Shown in pieces: positions 9,380-19,730 of a stretch of DNA of 64,000 nucleotides; position 1 is the first letter of the stretch; each line of letters begins with the position of its first letter. The stretch is from contig NZ_JAHLPR010000022.1 in NCBI RefSeq assembly GCF_018918005.1, positions 30,604 to 94,603 of the forward strand, in the 5' to 3' direction. The position numbers and the translations under genes were made by a program. Source of the DNA: Paenibacillus sp. MSJ-34 (lineage in GTDB: Bacteria > Bacillota > Bacilli > Paenibacillales > Paenibacillaceae). Under the pieces are notes generated by a model. It was not told where the DNA came from. It saw nothing but the letters and a program-made list of their open reading frames with translations, and made no database searches.

Positions 9380-12300
9380 ATGGTAAAGCGGTATGTTAGG
9401 AAATACGCAATCTCGTTGCTGGCCTGTCTGCTTATCTTTACAACGCTGCCGCACGGTATGGGCTTGGCTGACGGATTAGAGGCAAGCCGATTCAAGGATT
9501 TGCCCGCCAATCATTGGGCGGCCGACGCGATGCGACGTTGGACGGAGCTAGGCGTTATCCAGGGGTATGGCGATGGAACCGTACGCCCGAATGAAAACGT
9601 TTCCCGAGCGCAATTCGCCGCAATCATGAACCGGATGCTAGGCCTGCAGGCGACCGTGACGGAACCGATTGCGGATGCGCCGTCTGCAACCTGGTACGGC
9701 CCGGAAATGGCGAAGGCTGCGAAGGCCGGATATTTGATGCCGGATGGGGAACGCAAATCGTATCCGCACAAGTCTTTGAACAGAGCGGAAGCTGCGCTTG
9801 CATTCGAGATATTGTTCGATTTCGGCCACGCGAAACGTGAAAGCGGATACATATTTACGGATGTCGGGGCGCTGAATCCGCAGACGGTAGAAGCAATCGG
9901 CGCATTGGCCGCAAGCGGTTATGTGCAAGGTTACGGCGACGGAACATTCCGGCCGGAACGGGCGATGACGAGAGCGGAGCTCGCTGCTATCGTCGACCGG
10001 ATGATCGGATTGCTGGCGAATGAAGCGGGAGAACGTACAGGGGGGGACGTTGGAAGCAATGCGATCGTGGCCCGCGGAGGCGTTATTTTGAAAGATAGTG
10101 TCATCGACGGCAATCTGTATATTACGGAAGGGATCGGAACAGGGGAAGTGAGTTTGCAACGGACAACGGTAAAAGGAACTACCTATATTAACGGCGGGCG
10201 AGTCGTAAATTTGAACGATTCCCGGCTGAGTGAGGTCGAGGTGAACGCGACGGACGGCAAGGAGAGAACGCTGCATATCGCGGGCCAGATCGGCAAGCTC
10301 GTATTGAACGGCAAGATGAAGGTGATCTTGGCTGAAGGCGCCGTCGTTTCCGAATTGATCGTGAGTGAAGAGGCGCAAGGGACGATCATTGAAGGAAGCG
10401 GGGAAATCGGCAGTCTAATCAATCATGCGCAAGACGTATATTGGAACGGGAAACCTGTTTCGAGCGGGCAGAACGAACCGCCCGGGAAGACTCCAAGCGC
10501 CGCAAGCAGCGGATCCGGCAGTTCCGGCAGCTCCGGCGGATCGGGAGGAGGCGGAGGAAGCACGCCGCAACGCCCGATGTGGACTCTCGTATGGAACGAC
10601 GAGTTCGAGGGCGATGAAATCGACCGTGGCAAATGGACGTTTGACATCGGAAACGGAGAAGGCGGTTGGGGCAATAACGAACTGGAATATTATACGGATC
10701 GTCCCGAAAACGTGAAGGTCGAAAACGGCGCTTTAGTCATAACGGCCAGAAAGGAAGCGTATGAAGGCTTCGATTATACGTCGACGCGCATTAAGACGAA
10801 AGGAAAGTACAGCCAGAAGTACGGCAAATTCGAAATTCGCGCCAAGGCGCCCGCAGGCAAAGGTTATTGGCCGGCGATCTGGATGATGCCGGAACACGAC
10901 GCTTACGGAACCTGGGCTTCTTCCGGCGAAATCGACATCATGGAAGGTTGGGGAAGCATGCCGCATAAGGTCGGGGGCACGATTCATTACGGCGGAAACT
11001 GGCCGAATAATACGTATTCGGGCAAGGAATACGAGTTCCCGAACGGCGGAACGATCGAGGATTACCATGTATACAGTATCGAGTGGGAACCGGGCGAAAT
11101 CCGGTGGTACGTCGACGGGCAGTTGTATTCGACGCAAAACGATTGGTACAGCAGAAGCTTGTATCAACCTGCCAACAATACGTATCCCGCGCCGTTCGAC
11201 CAGCCGTTCCATCTCATTATGAATTTGGCGATCGGCGGACATTTCGACGGCAATCCCGATGACACTACGGTATTTCCGAAAACGATGGAAATCGATTATG
11301 TGCGCATGTACGAGTTGACGGGAAGGCCTTACCGCGAACCGAAGCCGCCTGTCATTCCGAAGGAGGATTTGCCGCCAAACGCTAAAATGCCGCTGCCGGA
11401 CGGGAATTTGGTCTATAACGGCAACTTCGACGAGGACGAACCGGACGTTCCGAACCTCGACGATGTTCCGAATACGGACTATTGGAGACTCTTCCGAGGG
11501 GAAGGCGGTGCGGGAAGCGTCCAGATCGACCGGATTGGCGACGCCAACTATTTGAAAATGAATATCGCCTCGCCCGGCACGCAACCTTATTCCGTGCAAC
11601 TGCTGCAGGACGTGTCCGTCGCCAAAGGACGGTATTATCAATTGAGCTTTGACGCGAAGACGACTTCGGCGCGGGACATCGGCGTGAAAGTGACGGGAGG
11701 CGAGGCTAGAGGATTTGCCGCTTATTCGCCTTCTTCCACGTTGTCGTTAACCGGCGAATTTAAACGGTACGAACTGCAATTTCAGATGAAGCAAGATACG
11801 GACATCGCCGCCCGCATCGAATTCAATGCCGGCTTGAACGGCGACCCGGTCTGGATCGGCAACGTCAGAATGGAAGAAATCGACGGCATCGAGTATGACC
11901 ACGACGCCCCGAAAACGCCGCTGAGCGGCGACGGCAATCATATTTACAACGGCACGTTCGATCAGGGCGAGCCGGATCGCATGACATACTGGCATGTGTA
12001 TGCCGATTCCGGCGCGGAAGCGTCGGCAAGCGTGAGCGAAGCGGAGCGCAGGATGAGACTGAATATCGCGAATCCGGGCGACGGTTCGAAGCATAGCGTC
12101 CGCTTGGCCCAGAAGGGATTGTATTTGATCGAAGGGCAGGATTACAAGTTAACGTTCGATGCAAGCGCGTCTACGGACAGAACGATCGAAATCGAGCTCG
12201 CAAGCAAAGACGGCAAGACATCCTACGGCAAACAAACCGTCGCTTTGGACTCTTCTTTTGCTTCAAGAACAGCCTCCTTCTCCATGGCGAGCGCAACGGA

Positions 12301-14080
12301 CCGCGAGGCGCAAATCGTATTTCACTTGGGCGGAGCGAAAGGAACGATCGCGATGGACAATATCAAGCTGATCCGTACGAGCGTATATTACGATCCGGAG
12401 CTTGAATTTTATCCGCTCGTTAACGGCGGGTTCGACCGCGCTCTGGATTCGTGGGAGGTGATCGCGGTGGACGGTGCCATCACCGGTTCGGTTGTAGACG
12501 GGGAAGCGAAACTGCAAATCGCGAACCGGGGATCTGCGCCCCATGGGAATCTGATGATTCAATCGGGATTGAAGCTGGCGGCCGGAATCGACTATATTCT
12601 CGAATTCGACGCGCGTTCCACCGCGAACCGGAAAATGCAAGTTACGGTGGAAAATGCGGGATACTTCCGTTACTTCGACCAAACCGTCGATCTCACACAG
12701 GACATGAAGCGTTATCGGTTCGAGTTCCGCATGACGCGGGACGAAACGGTCGACTTGAAGTTTTTGCTGGGTAAAATTGCAGGAGACCCGGACTTGAACG
12801 CGCATGATCTATTTCTCGACAATGTCGCGCTTGAAGTGAAAGACGCGCCGGTCAAACGGCCGCCGGCATTGTATGCTGAACCTGCTTCCGCGGGACGGCC
12901 GGTTGTAATTACGTATGCGGATCGGGAAGAGTGGCGACAGGCGGTGACCAAGGTGAAAATAAACGGCACGGCGCTGCAGCACGGCGAATATCAATTGCAG
13001 GAAGGGGTGCTGGAGATTGCAGCGGACCGTTTCCCCGAGCCGGGAACGTATACGGTTGCAGTCGAGGCGGAAGGGTATGCCCATGCGAGAGTGAAGCAGA
13101 CGATTATCGCGGAAAGCGGAAACTTGATTCGCAACGGCGATTGGACTGGCGGGAACGAGCATTGGGGCCATTGGGCCGGAAACGGCGGAGCGTCCGTATT
13201 TACCGTGGAGGACGGAACGGCCAAGCTCGATATTAGCGCGATCGGGACGGAAAATTGGACTACGCAATTGTTCCAGGAAGGCATTCCTTTGCAGGCGGGC
13301 AAAACGTATGAGCTCCGTTTCAAAGCATGGTCGACCGTCGATCGTCCGATTCGCGTCGAATTTACAAACACGTCTCCCGTACAGGAAGCGAAGTTTGACA
13401 TTACCGACGATCGTCAATCAGTCTATACCTATCAATTTACCGCCGCGCAGAACGTTTCCTTGAAGCTGAATTTCTGCGTCGGCAATGTCGTGAACGGGGC
13501 GAAGGCGACTCCCGGCGAGCGGCATGCGGTTTATTTTGACGATGTGGAATTAACGGAGGTTGGCGGTGGCGGAACGAATCCGGGTCCCGTAGAAGGCTGG
13601 ATCGAGGTCGGGGACAATGCGATAGAGAACGGAACGTTCGACAGCGGGCTGGACGGATGGAAAACGCATAACCAAGGCGACTATGAAGAATGGGCCGGAG
13701 ACGCGAACATTACGGCGGACAATGGCCAAGCGAAGGTGGAGATCGCCGCGGAAGGCTGGGATTGGTGGCATATTCAATTCTATCAGGAGCCTGTCAGCGT
13801 CACGAGCGGCACCTACAAAATCGCGTTCGATATGCGCTCCGACAATAGCCGACCGGTCTATGTGGAACTGGTCGGTTCGGGCGTCCCCAAGCAAACTTTT
13901 ACCGTCGATCAAACAATGAAAGCGTATGAGGGCATCATCCGCGTCGGCAATGACGGCTCGTACAAATTCATGTTCGATTTCGGCAGGAACGAATCGGATG
14001 CGGAGCTTCCCGCTCCTTACAACATTTATATCGATAATATCCGGCTCGTAAGAGTCGAGAGGGAGGCAAGCGGCACTTAG
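9380..14080 (+). CDS. Surface-layer-anchored GH16 beta-glucanase with multiple CBMs
   Basis: A 1566-residue secreted enzyme. Domains in order: signal peptide (1-32); three SLH domains (about 37-215) for attachment to the cell-wall polymer; a beta-helix-like repeat region (about 230-365); a Gly/Ser linker (about 370-395); a GH16 catalytic domain (about 400-645) with GEIDIMEG, nucleophile Glu517 and acid/base Glu522; CBM4_9-like modules starting near 675, 853, 1011, 1248 and 1413, each opening with a (N)GxFD/NGDW-type motif; and a DUF1533-like domain near 1175-1245. GH16 enzymes with EIDIME are usually laminarinases or lichenases (beta-1,3 or mixed-linkage glucan), which is the likely substrate. 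ATG 9380 has GGGAGGGG 7 nt upstream. Probably controlled by the adjacent LacI-type regulator. Confidence 0.93.
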   Translation: MVKRYVRKYAISLLACLLIFTTLPHGMGLADGLEASRFKDLPANHWAADAMRRWTELGVIQGYGDGTVRPNENVSRAQFAAIMNRMLGLQATVTEPIADAPSATWYGPEMAKAAKAGYLMPDGERKSYPHKSLNRAEAALAFEILFDFGHAKRESGYIFTDVGALNPQTVEAIGALAASGYVQGYGDGTFRPERAMTRAELAAIVDRMIGLLANEAGERTGGDVGSNAIVARGGVILKDSVIDGNLYITEGIGTGEVSLQRTTVKGTTYINGGRVVNLNDSRLSEVEVNATDGKERTLHIAGQIGKLVLNGKMKVILAEGAVVSELIVSEEAQGTIIEGSGEIGSLINHAQDVYWNGKPVSSGQNEPPGKTPSAASSGSGSSGSSGGSGGGGGSTPQRPMWTLVWNDEFEGDEIDRGKWTFDIGNGEGGWGNNELEYYTDRPENVKVENGALVITARKEAYEGFDYTSTRIKTKGKYSQKYGKFEIRAKAPAGKGYWPAIWMMPEHDAYGTWASSGEIDIMEGWGSMPHKVGGTIHYGGNWPNNTYSGKEYEFPNGGTIEDYHVYSIEWEPGEIRWYVDGQLYSTQNDWYSRSLYQPANNTYPAPFDQPFHLIMNLAIGGHFDGNPDDTTVFPKTMEIDYVRMYELTGRPYREPKPPVIPKEDLPPNAKMPLPDGNLVYNGNFDEDEPDVPNLDDVPNTDYWRLFRGEGGAGSVQIDRIGDANYLKMNIASPGTQPYSVQLLQDVSVAKGRYYQLSFDAKTTSARDIGVKVTGGEARGFAAYSPSSTLSLTGEFKRYELQFQMKQDTDIAARIEFNAGLNGDPVWIGNVRMEEIDGIEYDHDAPKTPLSGDGNHIYNGTFDQGEPDRMTYWHVYADSGAEASASVSEAERRMRLNIANPGDGSKHSVRLAQKGLYLIEGQDYKLTFDASASTDRTIEIELASKDGKTSYGKQTVALDSSFASRTASFSMASATDREAQIVFHLGGAKGTIAMDNIKLIRTSVYYDPELEFYPLVNGGFDRALDSWEVIAVDGAITGSVVDGEAKLQIANRGSAPHGNLMIQSGLKLAAGIDYILEFDARSTANRKMQVTVENAGYFRYFDQTVDLTQDMKRYRFEFRMTRDETVDLKFLLGKIAGDPDLNAHDLFLDNVALEVKDAPVKRPPALYAEPASAGRPVVITYADREEWRQAVTKVKINGTALQHGEYQLQEGVLEIAADRFPEPGTYTVAVEAEGYAHARVKQTIIAESGNLIRNGDWTGGNEHWGHWAGNGGASVFTVEDGTAKLDISAIGTENWTTQLFQEGIPLQAGKTYELRFKAWSTVDRPIRVEFTNTSPVQEAKFDITDDRQSVYTYQFTAAQNVSLKLNFCVGNVVNGAKATPGERHAVYFDDVELTEVGGGGTNPGPVEGWIEVGDNAIENGTFDSGLDGWKTHNQGDYEEWAGDANITADNGQAKVEIAAEGWDWWHIQFYQEPVSVTSGTYKIAFDMRSDNSRPVYVELVGSGVPKQTFTVDQTMKAYEGIIRVGNDGSYKFMFDFGRNESDAELPAPYNIYIDNIRLVRVEREASGT

Positions 14081-14100
14081 CCATCCAATGCATCAATCAA

Positions 14101-14145
14101 AAAGCCATCATAGGGTAGATATTCTCCCTAGGATGGCTTTTCTAC
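14101..14145 (+). terminator. Terminator of the glucanase gene
   Basis: AAAGCCATC...TAGGG (14101-14115) pairs with CCCTA...GATGGCTTT (14126-14140), with one A/G mismatch and a T-rich tail. Confidence 0.8.
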
Positions 14146-14156
14146 TTTATTCTTAG

Positions 14157-14244
14157 CCCTTCTGTCGATATCCCTCTCGTTCAGAACGCCGGTCTCTGAC
14201 TGTCGCTAAACCATGCCATGAGCGAGCGGGATACCGGCAAAAGG
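14157..14244. repeat. Imperfect long inverted repeat, REP/MITE-like, copy 1
   Basis: The left arm at 14157-14184 (CTGTCGATATCCCTCTCG) and right arm at 14218-14244 (CGAGCGGGATACCGGCAAAA) are inverted copies with about 21 of 27 positions matching. Single arms of the same sequence recur at 31517-31543 and 46540-46565. No coding capacity was recognised in the loop, nor between it and the ABC gene end at 14353. Confidence 0.65.
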
Positions 14245-14352
14245 CGAATAAAGGGGGGCAAGGCAGGTCCGAGAAGGCCGAAACGCTCGCTGCGAGCATC
14301 TTGCCGGAAGGTTCCGATCATTTACTTAGCCGCAGCTAGCCTCGTGTTAAAC

Positions 14353-16188
14353 TCATACCGCGCCGTGCGCCGTTTCTGTGCGATCGCCTCCCGCATTTCG
14401 CGCATGACGGTACAGTTCCTCGTAATATCCGCGCATAGCGAGCAATTGCTCATGCGTACCCTGCTCCGCGATATGCCCGTTCTTCATCACGATAATGCGG
14501 TCAGCTTGCATTACGGTGGAAAGCCGGTGCGCGATCACGATCGTCGTCCGTCCCGCAGACACGGATTGCAGGGCGTTCTGTACCCATTGTTCCGTCTGCG
14601 AGTCCAAATTCGCCGTCGCTTCGTCCAAAATTAATATTTTCGGCTGAAATACGACGATTCTTGCAAAGGAAATCAACTGCCGCTCGCCTACGGACAGTCC
14701 GCTTCCCCGCTCGGACAAAACCGTGTCGTATTGGCGGGACAAGCGCATAATCATCGGATGGGCCCCGACGAATTCGCACGCTTCGATCACTTTTTCCCTC
14801 GATATGTCCTCCCGGAACAGGCGCACATTATCGACGATCGAGCCGGAGAACAGAAACGGCTCCTGCTGGATCAAGCCCACGATCCGGTGCAGCGTCTCCT
14901 GCGGAATGCGCCGGATGTCCGTGCCGTCGATTTCGATGCTGCCCTGATTCACATCGTAGAACCGGTTCAGCAAGCCGATCAACGTGCTCTTGCCCGCTCC
15001 CGTCGCGCCGACGACGCCCACCATTTCTCCGGCCTCCAGATGCAAATCGAGCTGCCGGATGACCGGACGGTGTTCCCGATATCCGAACCGGATTCCGTTA
15101 AAATCGATTTTCCCCCGAACATGTTCCGGACGAACGTCAATCGTTTCTTCGGGATTCGGATCCTTCACTTCCGGCGAGACGCTTAAAATGTTCCATATCC
15201 GGTCCATCGAGACGATCGTCGATTGAAACGTATTCCATTGCATCGTAATTTGGTTGATCGGTTGAAAAAATTGGCGGATATAGCTGATGAACGCGTACAA
15301 CACCCCAAAATGAATCTGTTCGTGAAATACCGCCATCCCGCCTAACCACACCATAAGCACAAGGGCCACATTTCCCAAAATATCGAAGGTGCGGTTGAAG
15401 AATACGTGGGCGCGTATTTCCCGGATATTGGCTTCCCAGTAGTTTTTATTTTGCACCGCGAAACGTTTGACTTGCTCGTCCTCTTGATGGAACGATTGGA
15501 TGAGCCCCATGCCGGATAAGTTTTCGGCGACGAACGCGATCAGCCGCGATAGCCGGCTTCTCGCCTGTTGATACGTTTGGCGCAAATATTTGCGAAACAA
15601 GAAGGCGATCGTTGCGATAACCGGAAGCACAAGCAGACAATACCAAGCCAAAGTGGCGTCCAGATGAAACATGAACGCGATGATAAGCACAAGCATCATC
15701 CCGTCGCGAATTAAACTGAGAAGGACCTGGGTGAAAAATTGGCTGATCGTCTCCGTATCGCTGGATACGTTCGTCACCAGGCTGCCGATATGAAACCGGT
15801 CGAAAAAAGACATCGACAGCTTTGAGATGTGGGCGAACAACTCTTTTCGTATGCGGGCGACGATATTTTGCCCCGCATATTGCAGCAAATTGTTTTGCAA
15901 ATAAGTAAACAGGAAGCTGACGGCGGAAAGCCCCAAATAAACGGCCGCGATGACGATCAGAAATTTCATTTCCGCATTGCCCGCGGCAAGATGATCGTCA
16001 ATGGCGATTTTCACGAGATAAGGCTGAAGCAGCTCCGCCGATATGCCAAGGATAGAGCAAAGGAAAATCGCCAGAAACGTCAAGCGATGCGGCTTGGCAT
16101 ACGACAATACCGCTTTGAAGGAGGCGGCCCGCCCGCTGCCGGGCGCATGCGGGGCCGAATCGCCGCCGGTTCGGTCACGGTTCGACAT
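14353..16188 (-). CDS. ABC exporter half-transporter, BmrD/YheH-like subunit
   Basis: Membrane-ATPase fusion of 611 aa: six transmembrane helices (about 35-320) followed by an ATPase domain. Walker A GATGAGKST is near residue 394 and Walker B LILDEATANLD near 516, with the catalytic Glu present; the signature motif is the degenerate LSVGERQ. It overlaps its partner gene by 14 nt. Together they form a heterodimer with one competent ATP site, as known for BmrCD and similar multidrug exporters. This subunit supplies the good Walker B and the partner supplies the good signature. The exported substrate is unknown. Confidence 0.92.
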   Translation of the reverse strand: MSNRDRTGGDSAPHAPGSGRAASFKAVLSYAKPHRLTFLAIFLCSILGISAELLQPYLVKIAIDDHLAAGNAEMKFLIVIAAVYLGLSAVSFLFTYLQNNLLQYAGQNIVARIRKELFAHISKLSMSFFDRFHIGSLVTNVSSDTETISQFFTQVLLSLIRDGMMLVLIIAFMFHLDATLAWYCLLVLPVIATIAFLFRKYLRQTYQQARSRLSRLIAFVAENLSGMGLIQSFHQEDEQVKRFAVQNKNYWEANIREIRAHVFFNRTFDILGNVALVLMVWLGGMAVFHEQIHFGVLYAFISYIRQFFQPINQITMQWNTFQSTIVSMDRIWNILSVSPEVKDPNPEETIDVRPEHVRGKIDFNGIRFGYREHRPVIRQLDLHLEAGEMVGVVGATGAGKSTLIGLLNRFYDVNQGSIEIDGTDIRRIPQETLHRIVGLIQQEPFLFSGSIVDNVRLFREDISREKVIEACEFVGAHPMIMRLSRQYDTVLSERGSGLSVGERQLISFARIVVFQPKILILDEATANLDSQTEQWVQNALQSVSAGRTTIVIAHRLSTVMQADRIIVMKNGHIAEQGTHEQLLAMRGYYEELYRHARNAGGDRTETAHGAV

Positions 16189-17935
16189 GCTGCAATCCCT
16201 CCTCTTGAATTCGGTGCAAGGAAGCGTAGATGCCGCCCGTTTCCATAATCAGTTGCTCATGCGTGCCGCGTTGCACAATTCGGCCTTCGTCCAAGACGAT
16301 AATTTCATCCGCATGCTTTACGGCGCTAATGCGGTGCGAGATGATGATCGTCGTTTTATTTTTTCGTTCATTCTTCAGATTGGCGATAATGTTGCTTTCC
16401 GTTACCGCATCCACCGCGCTCATGCTGTCGTCCAGAATGAGTACCGGCGCTTTTTTCATCAGTCCCCGCGCCAAGCTCGTGCGCTGGCGCTGCCCGCCGG
16501 ACAAGGTGACGCCCCGCTCGCCCAGCTTCGTGTCAAAGCCTTCCGGAAATTGAATGACATTATCATAGATCATCGCTTGCTTCGCGCCCTTTTCGATTTC
16601 GCTTAGCGGTGCCTCGCGGTCGCTGAACGCAATGTTGTCACGGATCGAAGTGCTGAACAGAAATCCGTCCTGCGGCACGTAGGCGAGCTTGGAGCGAAGG
16701 CTTTCCAACGTAATGTCGCGAATATCTTTGCCGTCGATCCGAATCGTATTCCGGGGCGGCTCGTAAATGCGCAGCAGCAGCTTGACCAGCGTCGTTTTGC
16801 CGCTGCCCGTTTTGCCGACGATGCCGAGAGTGCGGCCTGGGCGTACGGCAAGATCGATATCGCGCAGCGAAGGCCCATTCGCGTTCGGATAAGCGAACGA
16901 CATGCGTCTGACGCGGATTTCGCCGACTTTCTCAAGCGGAGCGGCCATCTCCGACTCGCGCACGTCCGGCACTTCGGACAGCAGCCGGTTCACCCGTTCA
17001 AGCGACGCGCGCGAACGCTGCATCATGTTGATGACGTTGCCGATTTGCTGCAGCGGGCCCATAATGATGCGCAAATACAGAGTCAGCGCGACGAAGTTGC
17101 CTAGCGTGATCGTATGTTGAATCGTCATATATCCGCCTACGAGCAAAGAGGCGACCAACGATAACGCGCCGAGAAACGGCAGCAAAGCTTGGAAAACGGA
17201 AGACAGCCGCACCAGACGAAGCTGCGCGTCGCGAACCCCGTCCACCGGCCCGGCGAACCGGCGTTTGGCGATGTCTTCGGCGGCGAACGTTTTCGTCACG
17301 CGGATTCCGCCGAGTTGTTCTTCCGCCGATTCCGTCATCGTGGCCAGCGCTTCCTGCACGTTCATGGACCGTCTGCGGATTTGCGGACCGAAATAGACGA
17401 CAAGAAACGGAATGACCAACAGCGGACAAATGCTGATCGCGATTAACGACGCCGGAATGGAGCTTAACGCCATCATGACGATGCATGAAAGAAGCAGAAA
17501 CAGCGCGTTCGTCATTTGATTGACGCCGTTCGAAATCGATTCCCGCACCGACGTGACGTCGTTCATCACGTAACTGAGCAGTTTGCCGGTTCCTTGTTTG
17601 GAGAAATAATGCTCGCTTAAATCGGTAAATTTCCGGAACAGCTTTTGTCTCGTTTGAAATTCGAACTTGCGCCCGAGCCTCATGACCGTATACTGTCCAA
17701 GGCCGAACAATACGCCGTACGAAACGCCGATCGCCAGCAGCAGCAAGCTGTACTTGACGATCGAGGACCGGTCGGCGGTTCCGTCCTTCAAAGCGTCGGT
17801 AAATTGGCCGAGGACGCGGGGGAGGGCGGCTTGGTCGACGTTCGACGCGATAATAAGAGTTACCGCTAATAAATAATAAGGCCAGTTCGCTTTGACATAA
17901 CTGATAAGCAAGCCCCGATCGTTCAACAGCATCAT
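16175..17935 (-). CDS. ABC exporter half-transporter, BmrC/YheI-like subunit
   Basis: Membrane-ATPase fusion of 586 aa. The ATPase has Walker A GKTGSGKTT near residue 374 and a canonical signature LSGGQRQRTSLARG, but Walker B ends LILDDSMSAVD: the catalytic Glu is replaced by Asp. This is the mirror image of the partner subunit, so the pair should have one degenerate and one active site. It lies 39 nt downstream of an MFS pump gene on the same strand, suggesting a three-gene efflux operon. Confidence 0.92.
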   Translation of the reverse strand: MMLLNDRGLLISYVKANWPYYLLAVTLIIASNVDQAALPRVLGQFTDALKDGTADRSSIVKYSLLLLAIGVSYGVLFGLGQYTVMRLGRKFEFQTRQKLFRKFTDLSEHYFSKQGTGKLLSYVMNDVTSVRESISNGVNQMTNALFLLLSCIVMMALSSIPASLIAISICPLLVIPFLVVYFGPQIRRRSMNVQEALATMTESAEEQLGGIRVTKTFAAEDIAKRRFAGPVDGVRDAQLRLVRLSSVFQALLPFLGALSLVASLLVGGYMTIQHTITLGNFVALTLYLRIIMGPLQQIGNVINMMQRSRASLERVNRLLSEVPDVRESEMAAPLEKVGEIRVRRMSFAYPNANGPSLRDIDLAVRPGRTLGIVGKTGSGKTTLVKLLLRIYEPPRNTIRIDGKDIRDITLESLRSKLAYVPQDGFLFSTSIRDNIAFSDREAPLSEIEKGAKQAMIYDNVIQFPEGFDTKLGERGVTLSGGQRQRTSLARGLMKKAPVLILDDSMSAVDAVTESNIIANLKNERKNKTTIIISHRISAVKHADEIIVLDEGRIVQRGTHEQLIMETGGIYASLHRIQEEGLQHVEP

Positions 17936-17974
17936 CCCCTTTACGCGTATTTACGGGCATTGCGCCGGCAACCG

Positions 17975-19411
17975 TTAGTTTTGCGCAGACGGTTCCTTGC
18001 TTCGAATGCGAAGCGACGAGAAGAACAGGGCGAGCAGGCAAACCGCCATCGCCGTCCAGAACACCCAATGCAGCGCGCTTAATATGGCTTGCGGATCGGC
18101 GGCGGGGTCCGCGCCGGAGACGGTTCCGCTTTGATATAAACGGGTAGAGTACAGCGACACGGACAAGGCGATGCCGAGCACCATGCCGATATTCCGGACC
18201 AAAGCGTTTAATCCGCCGGCGGTTCCCAGTTTGGACCGGGGAACGGCTTCCATGACGCTCGAGTTATTGGGCGATTGGAATAATCCCGCTCCAAGCCCGA
18301 ACAGGGCAAGATGCAGTCCGACCGTCCAGACGCTTTCTTGCGTCGTTAACGTGTTGAGCAGCGCGAAGGCTGCGGCATTGACGGCAAGCCCCGTTGTCGT
18401 TAACCAAATATAGCCGATCTTATCGGACAGCCATCCCGACAGCGGGGCAATAACGGCCATCGTGAGCGGATACAGCATCATCGCGTAACCTGTCTTCTCC
18501 GGCGAATAATGGAGCACATTCTGCATATAGAACGGCATCATCACATTCGTGCAGAAAAGGGCGACGAACGACAACAATGCGGCCATATTGCCGAAGGCGA
18601 ACGCACGAATGCGGTATAGCCCGAAATCGAGCATCGGATAGCGCGTTTTCTTTTCCCATAGATAAAACCAGCCGAGCACCGCGAATGCCCCGATACCGAG
18701 TCCCCATGTAGCCGGAGAGGACCAGCCCCAATCTTGGCCGTTCGATACCGTAAACAGGAAGGCGACGATGCCGACGATAAAGAGGACGGAGCCGCGAAAA
18801 TCGAAAGGTTCCTGCGCTCTCTTGCCCGAATGCCGCGGCAAAATGAACCATCCCGCGATCATGCCGGCGATGCCGATCGGAACGTTGATCCAGAAGATGG
18901 ACGGCCACCCCAGGCTGCCGACGAGAATGCCGCCGATGGCCGGGCCGGTTAGCGATCCGAGAGACACGACGGTGCCGACGATGCCCAATGCTCGGCCTCG
19001 TCCCCCGCCCGCGAACAATTCCGCTACGATCGCCTGACTGTTGGACATTAAACAAGCGGCTCCCGCCGCCTGCACGATTCTTGCCGCGATTAACAGAGCC
19101 AGCGTATCCGATAAACCGCAAAGAGCCGATCCCGCCGTGAAAATCAAAAAGCCGAAATTGTAAATCCGGCTTCTTCCGAGCAAATCGGATATTTTCCCCA
19201 TGATGGGCAGCAAGGCGCAAATGGTGAGCAAATAGGAGGTCAAAACCCATTGCACGACATGTACCGGACTTTGCAGTTCTTCGGCAATGGTAGGCAGCGC
19301 CACATTGGCAATGCTCCCGTCCAGAGTTGCCATAAAGGTGCCTACGGAAACATTCGCCAATACAAGCCAACGATTTACCCGTTTTGGTGCTGCGTTATCT
19401 TCCACGATCAC
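17975..19411 (-). CDS. MFS drug transporter, DHA2 (14-TM) type
   Basis: Proton-driven efflux pump of about 478 aa with 14 predicted helices. Helix 1 carries TLDGSIANVALPTIAEEL, motif A is GKISDLLGRSR, and motif C-like GPAIGGILVG is present. I prefer GTG 19411, which has AAAGGAG 9 nt upstream, over ATG 19459. The latter has no SD and lies only a few nt after a TATAAT that looks like the operon's -10 element. It is the first gene of a probable operon with the heterodimeric ABC exporter. The substrate is unknown. Confidence 0.88.
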   Translation of the reverse strand: MIVEDNAAPKRVNRWLVLANVSVGTFMATLDGSIANVALPTIAEELQSPVHVVQWVLTSYLLTICALLPIMGKISDLLGRSRIYNFGFLIFTAGSALCGLSDTLALLIAARIVQAAGAACLMSNSQAIVAELFAGGGRGRALGIVGTVVSLGSLTGPAIGGILVGSLGWPSIFWINVPIGIAGMIAGWFILPRHSGKRAQEPFDFRGSVLFIVGIVAFLFTVSNGQDWGWSSPATWGLGIGAFAVLGWFYLWEKKTRYPMLDFGLYRIRAFAFGNMAALLSFVALFCTNVMMPFYMQNVLHYSPEKTGYAMMLYPLTMAVIAPLSGWLSDKIGYIWLTTTGLAVNAAAFALLNTLTTQESVWTVGLHLALFGLGAGLFQSPNNSSVMEAVPRSKLGTAGGLNALVRNIGMVLGIALSVSLYSTRLYQSGTVSGADPAADPQAILSALHWVFWTAMAVCLLALFFSSLRIRSKEPSAQN

Positions 19412-19730
19412 TGCTGCAATCTCCTTTACCTTTGTTTCCTCGTTCCACACAATATCCATATTATAGCACGGAAAACAAGGCGAATTCGGGGGAGGGAGAG
19501 CAATGGTTCGGAATTGGAAGTTATCGTAAGATTTGGAGTGAAATGAAGAGGTGACTTTGCATAGAACGGAAAGGAAGCGGGATTATGGGCGATTATCGGT
19601 CGAAAATCCTTTTTTCTTAAAATCTCGGCTTTTTTTCTTCATCGGGAGGCATGTCCTATTCTCAAGCGAATATAGTCATGTTACAATAGGCGGCGAGTAG
19701 AATTGCAGCGGAGAAAGGCGGAGAGGGAAT
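19412..19730. other. Intergenic region between divergent MFS operon and ung
   Basis: No gene seen. On the minus strand TATAAT at 19461-19466 probably belongs to the MFS-ABC operon promoter. On the plus strand an extended -10 TGTTACAAT (19679-19687) probably drives ung. Two T-runs near 19610 and 19630 lack clear stems. Confidence 0.5.

Noticed and set aside
14218..14634. Plus-strand frame of 138 codons antisense to the ABC exporter gene
   Set aside because: It runs opposite a well-supported gene, with low-complexity basic composition and no SD.
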